Part shown: positions 49,572 to 58,799 of the stretch, in pieces
Layout: the number at the start of each line of letters is the position of its first letter
How positions within the stretch are numbered: the first letter of the stretch is position 1
NCBI GenBank assembly: GCA_015068665.1
Contig: SVKB01000002.1
Span: forward strand, 62,001-126,000
Direction of reading: 5' to 3'
Length of the DNA stretch: 64,000 nucleotides
From: Oscillospiraceae bacterium
GTDB lineage: Bacteria > Bacillota > Clostridia > UMGS1840 > HGM11507
Translations under genes and position numbers: made by a program
Notes under the pieces: generated by a model
Databases searched by the model: none
The model's input: only the letters and a program-made list of their open reading frames with translations
Told to the model about the DNA's origin: nothing

Positions 49572-50735
49572 ATGGCAGATACAGGCTTAGATGCTTTTAA
49601 ATCCAATCAGGAAAAAAGAGTAATTGATGCAACAAAGAAGGTCAGGGTGGGTATTATAGGCACCGGATGGATTGCTCACAATCACATTAAGGAATACTTA
49701 AAAATGCCCGATGTGGAAATCGTGGCAGGGGCGGATTTAGTGGAAGGAAAGGCTGAAGAGTTCTTTAAAGGCTACGGTCTTGAAAATGTAAAATGCTATC
49801 CCTCTCACAAGGAGCTTATAGACTCAGGTGAGGTTGATGCGGTAAGCATCTGTACATATAATTCCACTCACGCGGAATGTACCATATACGCACTTAATAA
49901 GGGTGTTCACGTTTTACTTGAAAAGCCTATGTGCGTTACATTGGACGAGGCTGTTGAAATGAGAAGGGCTGAAAAGGCAAGCGGAAAAATTCTTTCCATC
50001 GGCTTCCAGCCAAGGTTTGACAATAATATGAAAATGGTTAAGGATATAGTACAAAGCGGTGTGCTTGGTGAAATTTACTATATTCAGACCGGTGGCGGAA
50101 GGAGGCACGGTATCCCTACCCCATTCGGTACAACCTTTATTGAAAAGGATAAGGGTGCCATCGGTGCTCTTGGAGATATAGGTTGTTATTCACTTGATAT
50201 GGTGCTTAATGCAATCGGTTATCCGAAGCCGATTACGGTTTCGGGCTATGTATCCGACTTTCACGGTAAAAATCCCGATTATTTCGTTTCGGATAAAAAG
50301 CCTGCAGACTATGCAGACATTTTCGGGGTTGATGATTTCGGTGCGGCATTTATCCGTCTTGAGGGCGGAATTATACTTGATTTCCGTATTGCCTGGGCAA
50401 TGCATCTTGATACTCCGGGAGATACCATCATCCTTGGTAAAAAGGGCGGCTTAAGAATTCCCTCAACCGAATGCTGGAACGGTTCAATCGGCGGCCCGTT
50501 AAAGCTTTATCAGAGAATCGGTACTGAGGATGTAGTTACGGAATTTCCCGTTAAGCCTCCTGTTGAAGAGGGTGTTTTCTATTTAAAAATCCGTTCTTTC
50601 CTTGATGCAATAAAAACAGGCGGCAAGGCTCCCGTTCCCTCTGAAGAAATCATTATAAATCAGGCTATTATTGATGCTATCAATAAGTCAGCAAAGCTGA
50701 AAAAAGAAATTGAAGTTGTTATTCCGGAGGTGTAA
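49572..50735 (+). CDS. Gfo/Idh/MocA-family oxidoreductase
   Basis: A 387-residue NAD(P)-dependent dehydrogenase. The N-terminal Rossmann fold (VGIIGTGWIAHNHIKEYLKM, about 28-47) carries the EKP motif at VLLEKPMC with its catalytic Lys. The C-terminal beta-sheet domain follows (GALGDIGCYSLDMVLNAIG, with the Asp/His-type substrate site). Family members oxidise sugars, inositols or their derivatives. AAGGAGG precedes the start. It is followed by one nucleotide spacing by a TIM-barrel isomerase; this oxidoreductase-isomerase pairing is common in inositol or keto-sugar catabolism, probably under the divergent AraC regulator. Confidence 0.93.
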   Translation: MADTGLDAFKSNQEKRVIDATKKVRVGIIGTGWIAHNHIKEYLKMPDVEIVAGADLVEGKAEEFFKGYGLENVKCYPSHKELIDSGEVDAVSICTYNSTHAECTIYALNKGVHVLLEKPMCVTLDEAVEMRRAEKASGKILSIGFQPRFDNNMKMVKDIVQSGVLGEIYYIQTGGGRRHGIPTPFGTTFIEKDKGAIGALGDIGCYSLDMVLNAIGYPKPITVSGYVSDFHGKNPDYFVSDKKPADYADIFGVDDFGAAFIRLEGGIILDFRIAWAMHLDTPGDTIILGKKGGLRIPSTECWNGSIGGPLKLYQRIGTEDVVTEFPVKPPVEEGVFYLKIRSFLDAIKTGGKAPVPSEEIIINQAIIDAINKSAKLKKEIEVVIPEV

Positions 50736-51554
50736 GTGATGAAAAAATTTAAGATTGGTCTTCAGCTTTACTCTGTAAGAGACCATATGGAAAAGGATAT
50801 GGATGCAACCTTAAGGGCAGTTAAGGAAATGGGCTATGACTATGTTGAATTTGCAGGCTATTTCGGAAAAACAGCCGAAGAAGTAAAGACACTTTTAGAT
50901 AAATATGAGCTTACCTGTGTATCCGTTCATCAGAATCCCGATATTTTTGATAAGGAGGGTCAGGCGGCAGTTGACTATCAGAAAAAAATCGGAGTAAAAT
51001 ATTCTGCTGTTCCCTGGTATGCTTTAGAAAACTTTACCGAAAATTATGAGGGCTCAATAGAGCTTTTCAAAAAAACCGCAAAGCTTCTTAATGAAAACGG
51101 AATAGAGCTTTTATACCACAACCATGAATTTGAATTTACTAAAATTAACGGAGAGTATATAATTGATAAGATTTACTCTGATTTTGAAGGAATCAATCCG
51201 GAATTTGATACCTGCTGGATTCGTTATGCAGGCGAAAATCCTGCCGATTACTTAAGAAAATATAAAGGCAGAATCAGGCTTGTTCACTTAAAGGATTTTG
51301 TAGCTGATAAATTAGCGTGTGGCCCTGTTTACGAGCTTATAGGCAACAAAGACCATAAGCCTTCAAGAGAGGATAACGGTTTTAAGTTCAGACCTGTCGG
51401 CTACGGCATGCAGGATTTTGATGAAATCCTTAAAGCCTGCGAGGAGATTGATGCCGAGCTTTTAATTGTTGAGCAGGATCAGTGGTATGAAAACGATTCA
51501 CTTGAAGAAGCGAAAAAGAGCAGAAATTACTTAAAGGACACATTTGGAATATAA
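50736..51554 (+). CDS. Sugar phosphate isomerase/epimerase-like protein
   Basis: A 272-residue xylose-isomerase-like TIM barrel with the family start KIGLQLYSVRDHMEKDMDATLRAVKEMGYDYVEF. Metal-site segments follow: CVSVHQNP, LLYHNHEFEF, PEFDTCWIRYAG, IRLVHLKDF and LLIVEQDQW. It directly follows the Gfo/Idh/MocA gene and ends at a bidirectional terminator, so the two form a bicistronic unit. Relatives act on inosose, 3-keto-sugars or hydroxypyruvate; the substrate is not predictable. It shares its fold with the protein at 5985-6776, but the two are not close copies. Confidence 0.88.
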   Translation: MMKKFKIGLQLYSVRDHMEKDMDATLRAVKEMGYDYVEFAGYFGKTAEEVKTLLDKYELTCVSVHQNPDIFDKEGQAAVDYQKKIGVKYSAVPWYALENFTENYEGSIELFKKTAKLLNENGIELLYHNHEFEFTKINGEYIIDKIYSDFEGINPEFDTCWIRYAGENPADYLRKYKGRIRLVHLKDFVADKLACGPVYELIGNKDHKPSREDNGFKFRPVGYGMQDFDEILKACEEIDAELLIVEQDQWYENDSLEEAKKSRNYLKDTFGI

Positions 51555-51585
51555 TAAAAAAAGGTCGGAACTCCGACCTTTTTTT
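51555..51585. terminator. Bidirectional terminator after the isomerase gene
   Basis: A-run, GGTCGGA, loop AC, TCCGACC, T7; the T-run contains the stop codon of the convergent gene. Confidence 0.92.
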
Positions 51586-54016
51586 ACACGGTATAAAACC
51601 TGTCGTTTTCTATATAGATATTCTTCGAATTGTAAAGCTCCTTTGGAAGGTATCTGCCTATAAGCCCCATTGAGGCAAGCACCGATTCAAGGTGGTATAC
51701 GGTTGCTCCGTTTAAGTTATTTGTTTTGATAACCCTTATAATAAGCTCCTCAAAGCTCTGAGCATCCATATCCTTTTTAATCACAATTTCCTTTACATAA
51801 CGGCGGTCCTCAACGGTGGGTGTTATAATTTTCAGATTATCGGGAAGAAAGCCTGTAATTATTGAGGACAAAAGGAACACATTCCAGGAAAAGCCCGTAT
51901 CGGGAAGACTTTCCCATTTATCAAAGCGATTAACCGATACAAACTCGCGGCTTTCAAGCATTTTTTCAATAACCGAAAATATTTTTTCCCTGTGAGATGC
52001 GGAAATTTTAAATTTTTCTTTAAGGATGTATTCATCCTCGGATATTCTTACGATATCCTTTTCAATATCCTTAAAGACTGCATAGGCTGTACCAATTGAC
52101 CATTTGACGGTGGACACAAATTTCTGGTAATCGTTATACCTTAAAACTCCGTTGTCAAAGAGGAATTTTTCCACGATAACGCGACTGCTTAAGTCCTTTC
52201 TCGTGCTTGCATCCTTTAAAATATGAGGGCGTCTGAACATATATTTATTCTTAAAAAGATAAGCGGTAAGATAGTACAGATTTGCAGGAGTTTTAATGTG
52301 ATTTTTAATGAGCAGGGATTTATTCTTTTCTACCATTAAATCATAAAGAAGCTGTTCTCCCGCATAGCCTTTGAACTTTTCAAATAATTGTTCAAGGCAA
52401 TCGGATAAATCCTTTTTATCCTTATCGGTTACGCTTAAATTATCTACATGGATATAGTAGTTATAAGCCCATTGGAGTATATTCTTTTCGGAAATCTGGG
52501 CATTGGTAATTACCACATCGGTTATGCCGGGGAACCTTTCCTTAAGCTCCTTTTTATGAACGGCACCGCGGCTGTTTTTAAGAAACTCGGATATAAGGGC
52601 TCGCATACTTTTCTTTTCCCTGCCGAGCTTGGTTATGGAATCCCTTTCAAATTCAAATTCATCCTCGTAGAAGTACTTTATAACGCCCTGAAGATAATAA
52701 CGGTTTAAAACATTGGATTTTAAGAAAAGTTCTCTTTTAAAGGTAACAAACAAATCATTGAAAAACAGGGTATTCCCCTCGTAATCGTCAATATATCCTC
52801 TTATTTTATATAAAAGCTCGCGGGATATTTTAAGATTGGAGGGAACTGTATAGCATCCTCTGTCACAAAGCACTAAAAAGGAGGATATGCGAGAGCCTAA
52901 TGCCCGGTTATTTTCCGGCAACGGTATATTTCCAAACTCTTTTTCAACAAGGGTACGCAGCTTTTCTATTTCCTCATTTTCGTGAATGTGAATTCCCGAT
53001 TTAAAATATTTTTTCACAATAAGGGCACATAAAAGTCCGTAAGGAATTCCTGACTTATAGATGTAGTTTCCCTTTTTTATGTAGCCGTTTAAAAGAAGGT
53101 AGTTGGTAAGATCCTCTATATCTATGTAAGGTATATCATTTTTCGAAAGGCTTTCGGTAATAATTACCATTTTAGCGGTAAAGTTCACCACATCTTTAAT
53201 ATAGTATTCGGTAATACCGCCTAATTTGTCAAGCACCTTTTCCCTGGTGTCTCCGTTTATTAAAAGCTTATTACAAAAGTCAAGATATAAGTCCTTATAA
53301 ACCGAGCTTATTGTATACTTAACCAGATTAAGGTCATCAAAATCGGGAAAATAGGCTTCAAGCTTATTAAGATTTATACAGGACTTATACTTGTATTTTT
53401 TCAAAATGTCACAAAGAACGATATCAATAAGAATTTTTATACGGCTTAACATAACAAGCTCAAGCTGTCTTACTCTTTCTCTTGTTATATTAAGCTCGGT
53501 GCCGATTTTATTTAAGGTATCCCCCCTCGAGCGTTTAAGAATTATATCAAAATGCTCGTCTTTTTTTATTTCATTAAAAAGCGGGATTATTTTGTTTATA
53601 AGAGGAGCTTCAAATTCACAGGCTATACGGGAAAGCTTGTCACTTAAAACCGAATTGATTTTATAAAGACCGTCCATTCCCAGTTTCTCAATATCGGAAA
53701 GGGTAAGAATACTTTCCTTTAACAAATGATTGATTAAATTCTTACTTATTCCGAAAAAAGACAGGGTCCATACCGAAAGCTCGGAATTATCGGGATGAAC
53801 CTTAAAAAAGTCATCATCTTTTGCAAACATTCCTGAATACTTAAGGTACCGGTTTTTTATAGCTTCGATTTTTGACACACCGATACCTCTGACGCCTTTT
53901 AAAAGTTCAAAATCAAAGTCTGCAAGCTCAGACATATCACGCATATTATTAAGATGACAGTACTCAACAAATATATGATATTTGTTTTCGTAAAATACTT
54001 CGCTTATTTTTTTCAT
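51584..54016 (-). CDS. Large putative DNA-binding protein with HhH-like and sigma-region-4-like motifs
   Basis: The start at ATG 54014-54016 (MKKISEVFYENK) has AAGAGGTG upstream, giving 810 residues. Residues 33-58 (LADFDFELLKGVRGIGVSKIEAIKNRY) and about 103-125 resemble RNA polymerase alpha-CTD/HhH elements. Residues 166-192 (DTLNKIGTELNITRERVRQLE spans it) form a sigma-70 region-4-like helix-turn-helix. Later parts contain repeated winged-helix-like segments (about 500-560 and 625-690). No nuclease, helicase or ATPase motif is visible. I recognise no complete family. It is a single-gene unit with its own long 5' region, so it may be a regulator or DNA-associated host factor. Function unknown. 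Confidence 0.65.
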   Translation of the reverse strand: MKKISEVFYENKYHIFVEYCHLNNMRDMSELADFDFELLKGVRGIGVSKIEAIKNRYLKYSGMFAKDDDFFKVHPDNSELSVWTLSFFGISKNLINHLLKESILTLSDIEKLGMDGLYKINSVLSDKLSRIACEFEAPLINKIIPLFNEIKKDEHFDIILKRSRGDTLNKIGTELNITRERVRQLELVMLSRIKILIDIVLCDILKKYKYKSCINLNKLEAYFPDFDDLNLVKYTISSVYKDLYLDFCNKLLINGDTREKVLDKLGGITEYYIKDVVNFTAKMVIITESLSKNDIPYIDIEDLTNYLLLNGYIKKGNYIYKSGIPYGLLCALIVKKYFKSGIHIHENEEIEKLRTLVEKEFGNIPLPENNRALGSRISSFLVLCDRGCYTVPSNLKISRELLYKIRGYIDDYEGNTLFFNDLFVTFKRELFLKSNVLNRYYLQGVIKYFYEDEFEFERDSITKLGREKKSMRALISEFLKNSRGAVHKKELKERFPGITDVVITNAQISEKNILQWAYNYYIHVDNLSVTDKDKKDLSDCLEQLFEKFKGYAGEQLLYDLMVEKNKSLLIKNHIKTPANLYYLTAYLFKNKYMFRRPHILKDASTRKDLSSRVIVEKFLFDNGVLRYNDYQKFVSTVKWSIGTAYAVFKDIEKDIVRISEDEYILKEKFKISASHREKIFSVIEKMLESREFVSVNRFDKWESLPDTGFSWNVFLLSSIITGFLPDNLKIITPTVEDRRYVKEIVIKKDMDAQSFEELIIRVIKTNNLNGATVYHLESVLASMGLIGRYLPKELYNSKNIYIENDRFYTV

Positions 54017-54244
54017 AACGCACCTCTTAAAAGGAGATTTTTTTGACCCCCGGTCAGATGGATGATAAAAAAGTTTTCGCGTTTTATGTGTTTTGATTAT
54101 ATAGTTAATTAATGACCGGCGCCTGATTTCAGAATATAAACACTTGATATTTTCCTTTGTCAGAGCTCTCATTATATAATCCTGTTATAAGGTTTAGATG
54201 CATTTCTTTCAAGGGGTTCCCTCTGAGGGGAAGGCTTTTGGCTT
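54017..54244 (-). other. Gap upstream of the sigma-region-4-like gene
   Basis: No gene is supported. Minus-strand TATAAT-like words occur near 54095 and 54172 without a good -35. CCGGTCA (near 54118) and TGACCGG (near 54052) can pair across the leader. Near 54210-54235 there is a short TTCCC-type palindrome (CTTCCCCTCAGAGGGAA) that looks like the end of a common clostridial intergenic repeat, here too short to classify. Confidence 0.4.
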
Positions 54245-55774
54245 TTACAAAACCAACTCATTTGTTCCGGGGTATATATCATATTCTTTACCGTTGATTT
54301 TAAGAGTATATGCTTCATTGGATGTAACACTGCATTTTTCTCCAATTGCTTTTATATCAGTTATTACACTGCCAAAACGCAGATTTTTTATACCTGTTTC
54401 ATATTTTAAATTATCAGGTTTTGCCCATTCTACTATTTTCTTAAAAGCATCTATATTATGAAACCCTATAACAAATTCAATATAAATTGAAATCGGACCC
54501 AATGCTGACCATCCACAGAAATCAGGACGTACATATTTATCACCGTATTCGTTGATAGCAGGTTTGAACTCTTCGGGAGAATAACATTCCCATATCGTGT
54601 GAGGTTCAAATTCGTTGTAAGTTTTATATATATGTTCAAGTAATTTACAGGCTGTATCATGAGCTTCTTTGAAATAACCGTAGTTTACAAGCCCTTTCAG
54701 TGCAGCATAAGCTGTAGGAAGCCATACTGCCCCTCTCCAGTACTCACCGTTGGATTTAAAATCTGCATCGTTTCTTGCAAGAGATACAAAGGGAACAATT
54801 CCTCCGAATGTATCAGGATTTGACAGGTGCTTTACAAGACAGTCTGCCCGGTTTTCAAGTGCAACCCCTGCAGTCATTGTCCAATATGAGGCTATTGACT
54901 TAACCTTATAAAATTCATGGGTACTGCAGTCAATATCATAATAAAACTCATCCGTTTCATCCCAGTAAAGCCTGTTTACGGTTTCTTTCTTTTCAAGATA
55001 CCTTTTATTCCACTCTTTTGCGCCCTCTTCGTCTTCTGCCAACTCAAACAGCTTTGAAATCATTTTTGCCGAAAGTGCCTGCTGACATATAGCATCCAGC
55101 CACAGCATACCGGGATTATTCGGGCGCTGCTTTACGGCATGCTCTCCAATTCTCCCTCTGGGGGTATTATCCATACCGGATCTTCCGCCTTCCCATTTAT
55201 AACCATCCTTTTCGGCGATAAGACAGGTGTTAACAAATACTCCGTCAGGCTTTACAGGTTCACTTAGATTTTCAATCCATTCATAATGCTTTTGTAAAAA
55301 TTTTTGTTCATATAAAAGCTTTTTTATATAATCAATATTTCCGCTCATCAATGCATTTTCGTATTCTGCCCACGCAAAAAGCGGCGGATTGTCAGCAATG
55401 TGCACTTTAATTTCATACGGTTTTTTTAAAACTGCACCGACCCATTCCGGCTCATTCTCAGGCGGAATAATTGCCGGTAAATGCTTACCGTTATATAATA
55501 CCTCATAAAAATTACCGAGCGTCTCCACTCCGGGGAAAATTTCTCTTGCATACTTGCAAAAAAGTGACATAAAGCATGAATCCCATATCCATAATTGTGT
55601 TGCACAAAAGCCTTCATCCATATAAGGTGTTTGAGGCAATCCGTCAACATTCTTTATATGTTCATAGGCAAGCTCCCAAGCCTTTTTATAAAATTCAAAA
55701 TATGTATCTTCATCCCCATAAATCGGAACAGGAATATATTCCTGCCAGTTTTTACATCCGAATTTTTTGTTCAT
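54245..55774 (-). CDS. Glycoside hydrolase with (alpha/alpha)6 barrel (MGH1/GH63-like)
   Basis: A 509-residue cytosolic protein. The repeated helix pattern and motifs (ATQLWIWDSCFMSLFCKYA, KPDGVFVNTCLIAEKDGYKWEGGRSGMDN region, NRLYWDETDEFYYDID, GEYWRGAVWLPTAYAALKGL, HTIWECYSPEE) match the glucosidase/trehalase-like barrels of the MGH1/GH63 group; the Asp in WDSC and the Glu in WECYSPE are acid/base candidates. A small beta tail follows (about 440-509). It has no transporter or regulator beside it, and its codon choice is slightly more AT-rich than neighbours (impression), so lateral gain is possible. Substrate unknown. Confidence 0.78.
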   Translation of the reverse strand: MNKKFGCKNWQEYIPVPIYGDEDTYFEFYKKAWELAYEHIKNVDGLPQTPYMDEGFCATQLWIWDSCFMSLFCKYAREIFPGVETLGNFYEVLYNGKHLPAIIPPENEPEWVGAVLKKPYEIKVHIADNPPLFAWAEYENALMSGNIDYIKKLLYEQKFLQKHYEWIENLSEPVKPDGVFVNTCLIAEKDGYKWEGGRSGMDNTPRGRIGEHAVKQRPNNPGMLWLDAICQQALSAKMISKLFELAEDEEGAKEWNKRYLEKKETVNRLYWDETDEFYYDIDCSTHEFYKVKSIASYWTMTAGVALENRADCLVKHLSNPDTFGGIVPFVSLARNDADFKSNGEYWRGAVWLPTAYAALKGLVNYGYFKEAHDTACKLLEHIYKTYNEFEPHTIWECYSPEEFKPAINEYGDKYVRPDFCGWSALGPISIYIEFVIGFHNIDAFKKIVEWAKPDNLKYETGIKNLRFGSVITDIKAIGEKCSVTSNEAYTLKINGKEYDIYPGTNELVL

Positions 55775-55888
55775 ATTATTTCCTCTTATTACGTTTTTAA
55801 AAATCCAAAGGTGCTCAATACAATTATCTGCATCGTATCAGGAAGAAAAACCTTCGTCTGCATCCCTTCTTACGCTATCTTCGTTATA

Positions 55889-56563
55889 TCAATTAAAAAC
55901 TGTTTCTACGGTTATACCGCTTTTACCGCCTTTTATCCCCTCCAGGACAAAAATTTTAGCCTTCCCCGAGGAATTTACGGGGATACATAATCTTTTAGGT
56001 TCTATTTTCTTTTGTCTGAATTCGTAAATTACATCACTTAAGCGGTCTATACGGTTTACCATGGTAAGCTTGCCGCCGAATTTCAATGCGTATTCGGAGG
56101 CTTCAACACACTCTGAAAGTGTAAGCAACACCTCGTGCCGTGCACAGGTTTTATACGAATTATCATTTAAAAAGCCTGTATCGGCAATTTTATAGGGAGG
56201 GTTTACGGTTACATGGTCAAAGCTATTATATTCAATGTAGCTTTTATAGTTTTTTACATCCTCGTTTATAATCTTAATTTTTTCCGAAAGCCCGTTAAGA
56301 GCCACCGATCTTTCCGCCATGTCGGCAACTTGGGAAAAATATTCTACCCCCATCACATAAGAGGGCTCCTTAAGTCCCCATAAAAGAATGGGAACGATAC
56401 CGCTTCCGGTACAGAAATCAAGCACCCTTGCGCCCTTTCTGATATTGGCAAATTCAGCTAAAAGCACCGCATCGGTGCCGTATTTAAAGCCGGTATTATT
56501 CTGAATTATTCTAAGGTCGGCAATATTAAGATTATCTATTACCTCATTTTCCTTTAAAACCAT
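55889..56563 (-). CDS. tRNA1(Val) A37 N6-methyltransferase-like protein (TrmN6/YfiC)
   Basis: A 224-residue SAM-dependent methyltransferase. GVLDFCTGSGIVPILL-type motif I (ARVLDFCTGSGIVPILLWG) and the N6-adenine signature NPPY (VTVNPPYK) identify the adenine N6-methylase group. N-terminal NLNIADLRIIQNNTGFKYGTDAVLLAEFA matches the TrmN6 family. It probably methylates A37 of a tRNA. It is transcribed on the minus strand downstream of a ferredoxin gene, from which it is separated by a terminator. Length is typical (about 230-250). Confidence 0.88.
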   Translation of the reverse strand: MVLKENEVIDNLNIADLRIIQNNTGFKYGTDAVLLAEFANIRKGARVLDFCTGSGIVPILLWGLKEPSYVMGVEYFSQVADMAERSVALNGLSEKIKIINEDVKNYKSYIEYNSFDHVTVNPPYKIADTGFLNDNSYKTCARHEVLLTLSECVEASEYALKFGGKLTMVNRIDRLSDVIYEFRQKKIEPKRLCIPVNSSGKAKIFVLEGIKGGKSGITVETVFN

Positions 56564-56630
56564 TTTACCCCCTGTTATGTACCTTTTTTATTCCATCAAA
56601 ATGCTGATTAGAATTAAAAACCGAATATAT

Positions 56631-56660
56631 GTAAAAAGCTTCCTAAAAAATTCAGGAAGC
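56631..56660 (-). terminator. Terminator of the ferredoxin gene
   Basis: On the minus strand GCTTCCT, loop GAATTTTTT, AGGAAGC, then T5, starting 24 nt after the ferredoxin stop. Confidence 0.88.
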
Positions 56661-56683
56661 CTTTGTGTTTTAATTTTTAAGAA

Positions 56684-56938
<255 letters not shown>

Positions 56939-57799
56939 TTAATCCTCTAATTTTTTAAGCTCTGCCAATGTTTCATCATCAATGGAAGCTTCTGCATTTT
57001 TAAGAATTCTTATATCCTTTACATCAAACTGCTGAACTGCCTTTGTGGTTGCCATTACTGCTCTTAAGGTACCCTTTAAGATATTTACATCAAGAACCGT
57101 AGCATTTCCCTGAGGAGTTTTGATAAGAGCCTTTGGTCTGGGTGTTACCTTCCATAGCTCCTCATAATTTTCCTGCTCAAAGTTAAGACAGCACATAAGT
57201 CTTCCGCAGCCACCCGAATTTTTGGTGGAATTAAGGCTTAAATTCTGATCCTTTGCCATTTTTAAGGATACCGGCTGAAAATCACCTAAAAAGCTTGCAC
57301 AGCAGAAGGGTCTTCCGCAGACACCTATGCCCTTTATAAGCTTTGCCTCATCTCTTACACCGATTTGTCTTAATTCTATTCTTGTTTTGAATACTGCCGC
57401 AAGGTCCTTTACAAGCTCTCTGAAGTCAATTCTTCCTTCGGCTGTAAAGTAGAATAACACCTTGCCTCTGTCAAAGGTATATTCAGCATCAAGAAGTGTC
57501 ATATCAAGATTGTGCTTCTGAGCCTTTGCCCTGCATATTTCAAGGGCCTCTTTTGCCTTTATCTGATTTTCCTCTAAGGTTTTCAAGTCCTTTTCGTCTG
57601 CAATTCTCACAACAGGCTTTAAGGGATACAAAACCTTTTCATCCTCTACCTGACGGTTACCTATAACAACATCGCCAAGCTCCATTCCTCTTGCAGTTTC
57701 AACAATTACACTCTGCCCCTTTTCTATTTTCAACTCTCCCGGGGCAAAATAATATGTTTTACAGTTTTTCTTAAATCGTATTCCTACTATTTCAACCAT
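56939..57799 (-). CDS. ricT: RicT/YaaT PSP1-domain protein
   Basis: A 286-residue PSP1 protein. It matches YaaT/RicT through the N-terminal VGIRFKKNCKTYYFAPG, GQSVIVETARGMELG and the cysteine-rich core CGRPFCCASFL...CGRLMCCLNFEQENYEE, which holds the Fe-S-associated Cys residues. In Bacillus RicT works in the Ric(Y) complex that guides RNase Y maturation of mRNAs and affects sporulation phosphorelay. It overlaps holB by 8 nt, the normal gene order in Firmicutes. GGAGG lies before the ATG. Confidence 0.95.
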   Translation of the reverse strand: MVEIVGIRFKKNCKTYYFAPGELKIEKGQSVIVETARGMELGDVVIGNRQVEDEKVLYPLKPVVRIADEKDLKTLEENQIKAKEALEICRAKAQKHNLDMTLLDAEYTFDRGKVLFYFTAEGRIDFRELVKDLAAVFKTRIELRQIGVRDEAKLIKGIGVCGRPFCCASFLGDFQPVSLKMAKDQNLSLNSTKNSGGCGRLMCCLNFEQENYEELWKVTPRPKALIKTPQGNATVLDVNILKGTLRAVMATTKAVQQFDVKDIRILKNAEASIDDETLAELKKLED

Positions 57800-58799
57800 G
57801 GATTTCCTCCCAAATTTTTAAAAGTCCGCTAACTACCGCAAGCTTATAATTGGCATTTGACATACATCTTTCGTATAAAGCGGATAATTTTTTTTCTATA
57901 TTATAAATATTTTCAATACTCATAAGCTCTGCCATTGTCTTAAGCTCACCCGACATATCAACATTTGTTACAAGCTCATTTCTGAAGGTTTTGATATACG
58001 CAATATCAATTGTATAAAGGGTAAGCATATTTATTATATCAATCGCCTTATCCTGAGAATTCATAAAGCTTCCGAAAAGGTTGCTTACAGAAGCACGGCT
58101 GCTGTCCTTAATAAGCTTTGTATAGCCCTCAAGAACCTTTTTTCTGAATTCCAGGCTTTCCTCATCGGAAATAAGGTCTATCATTTTTGAGATGCTTCCG
58201 CCTGAAATACTCGAATAAACCTTTTTGTTTTCGGTATCTTTCATATATTTATCAAGATAGCTTTCAAGCTCGGAAGGTTTAAGGGCGGGAAATTTATAAA
58301 TTACAGCTCTTGACCTTATAGTTGAAAGAATTCTTGTAAGCCCGTCACAAATTAAAATTATGGTTATATATGAAGGCGGTTCTTCAAAGACCTTAAGAAG
58401 GGCATTTTGTGCCTCGGTGGTCATTTTTTCGGCATTTTTCAGTATATAGATTTTTCTGCCTCCGTAGAAGGGCTTTAAATATACCTCCTGCTTAAAGCTT
58501 CGTATTGCCTCAACGGATATGGAAGCCTTCTGCTTTCCGTCCTCATCTACGGTAAGGTCTAAAATTTTAAGGTCGGGATGCACTAAATTTTTTGTAAGCC
58601 TGCAGCTGTTACACTCGCCGCAGATATTTTCACTGTAGCTTTCGCACAAAATTCCTCTTGCAAAGGCAACAGCTGTTTTTTCCTTGCCTATTCCGGAGGG
58701 GCCGTCAAAAATATATGCGTGACTTATTTTTTTTGTTTTCACCGTATCGGACAGGTTCTTTCTTATTCTGTCATGACCGATTATTTCATTAAAATTCAT
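57792..58799 (-). CDS. holB: DNA polymerase III delta-prime subunit
   Basis: I prefer ATG 58797-58799 (MNFNEIIGHDRIRKNL), 335 residues; an upstream TTG five codons earlier is possible. The clamp-loader AAA+ fold shows Walker A DGPSGIGKEKTA, zinc module CGECNSC..T...HPD with four Cys-type positions (CESYSENICGECNSCRL), DEXX-like ILKNAEKMTTEAQNALLKVFEEPPSY and TRILSTIRSRAV with SRC-type sensor. It is part of the complex that loads the sliding clamp. It overlaps the decarboxylase gene by 11 nt upstream and ricT by 8 nt downstream, so translation is coupled. Confidence 0.93.
   Translation of the reverse strand: MNFNEIIGHDRIRKNLSDTVKTKKISHAYIFDGPSGIGKEKTAVAFARGILCESYSENICGECNSCRLTKNLVHPDLKILDLTVDEDGKQKASISVEAIRSFKQEVYLKPFYGGRKIYILKNAEKMTTEAQNALLKVFEEPPSYITIILICDGLTRILSTIRSRAVIYKFPALKPSELESYLDKYMKDTENKKVYSSISGGSISKMIDLISDEESLEFRKKVLEGYTKLIKDSSRASVSNLFGSFMNSQDKAIDIINMLTLYTIDIAYIKTFRNELVTNVDMSGELKTMAELMSIENIYNIEKKLSALYERCMSNANYKLAVVSGLLKIWEEIHG

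Noticed and set aside
54017-54172. N-terminal extension of the sigma-region-4-like protein (start at 54172)
   Set aside because: The extension has no RBS and low-complexity basic sequence; ATG 54014-54016 has AAGAGGTG at proper distance.
54190-54243. Intact clostridial intergenic repeat
   Set aside because: Only a short TTCCC-type palindrome is present; too little to annotate as a repeat copy.
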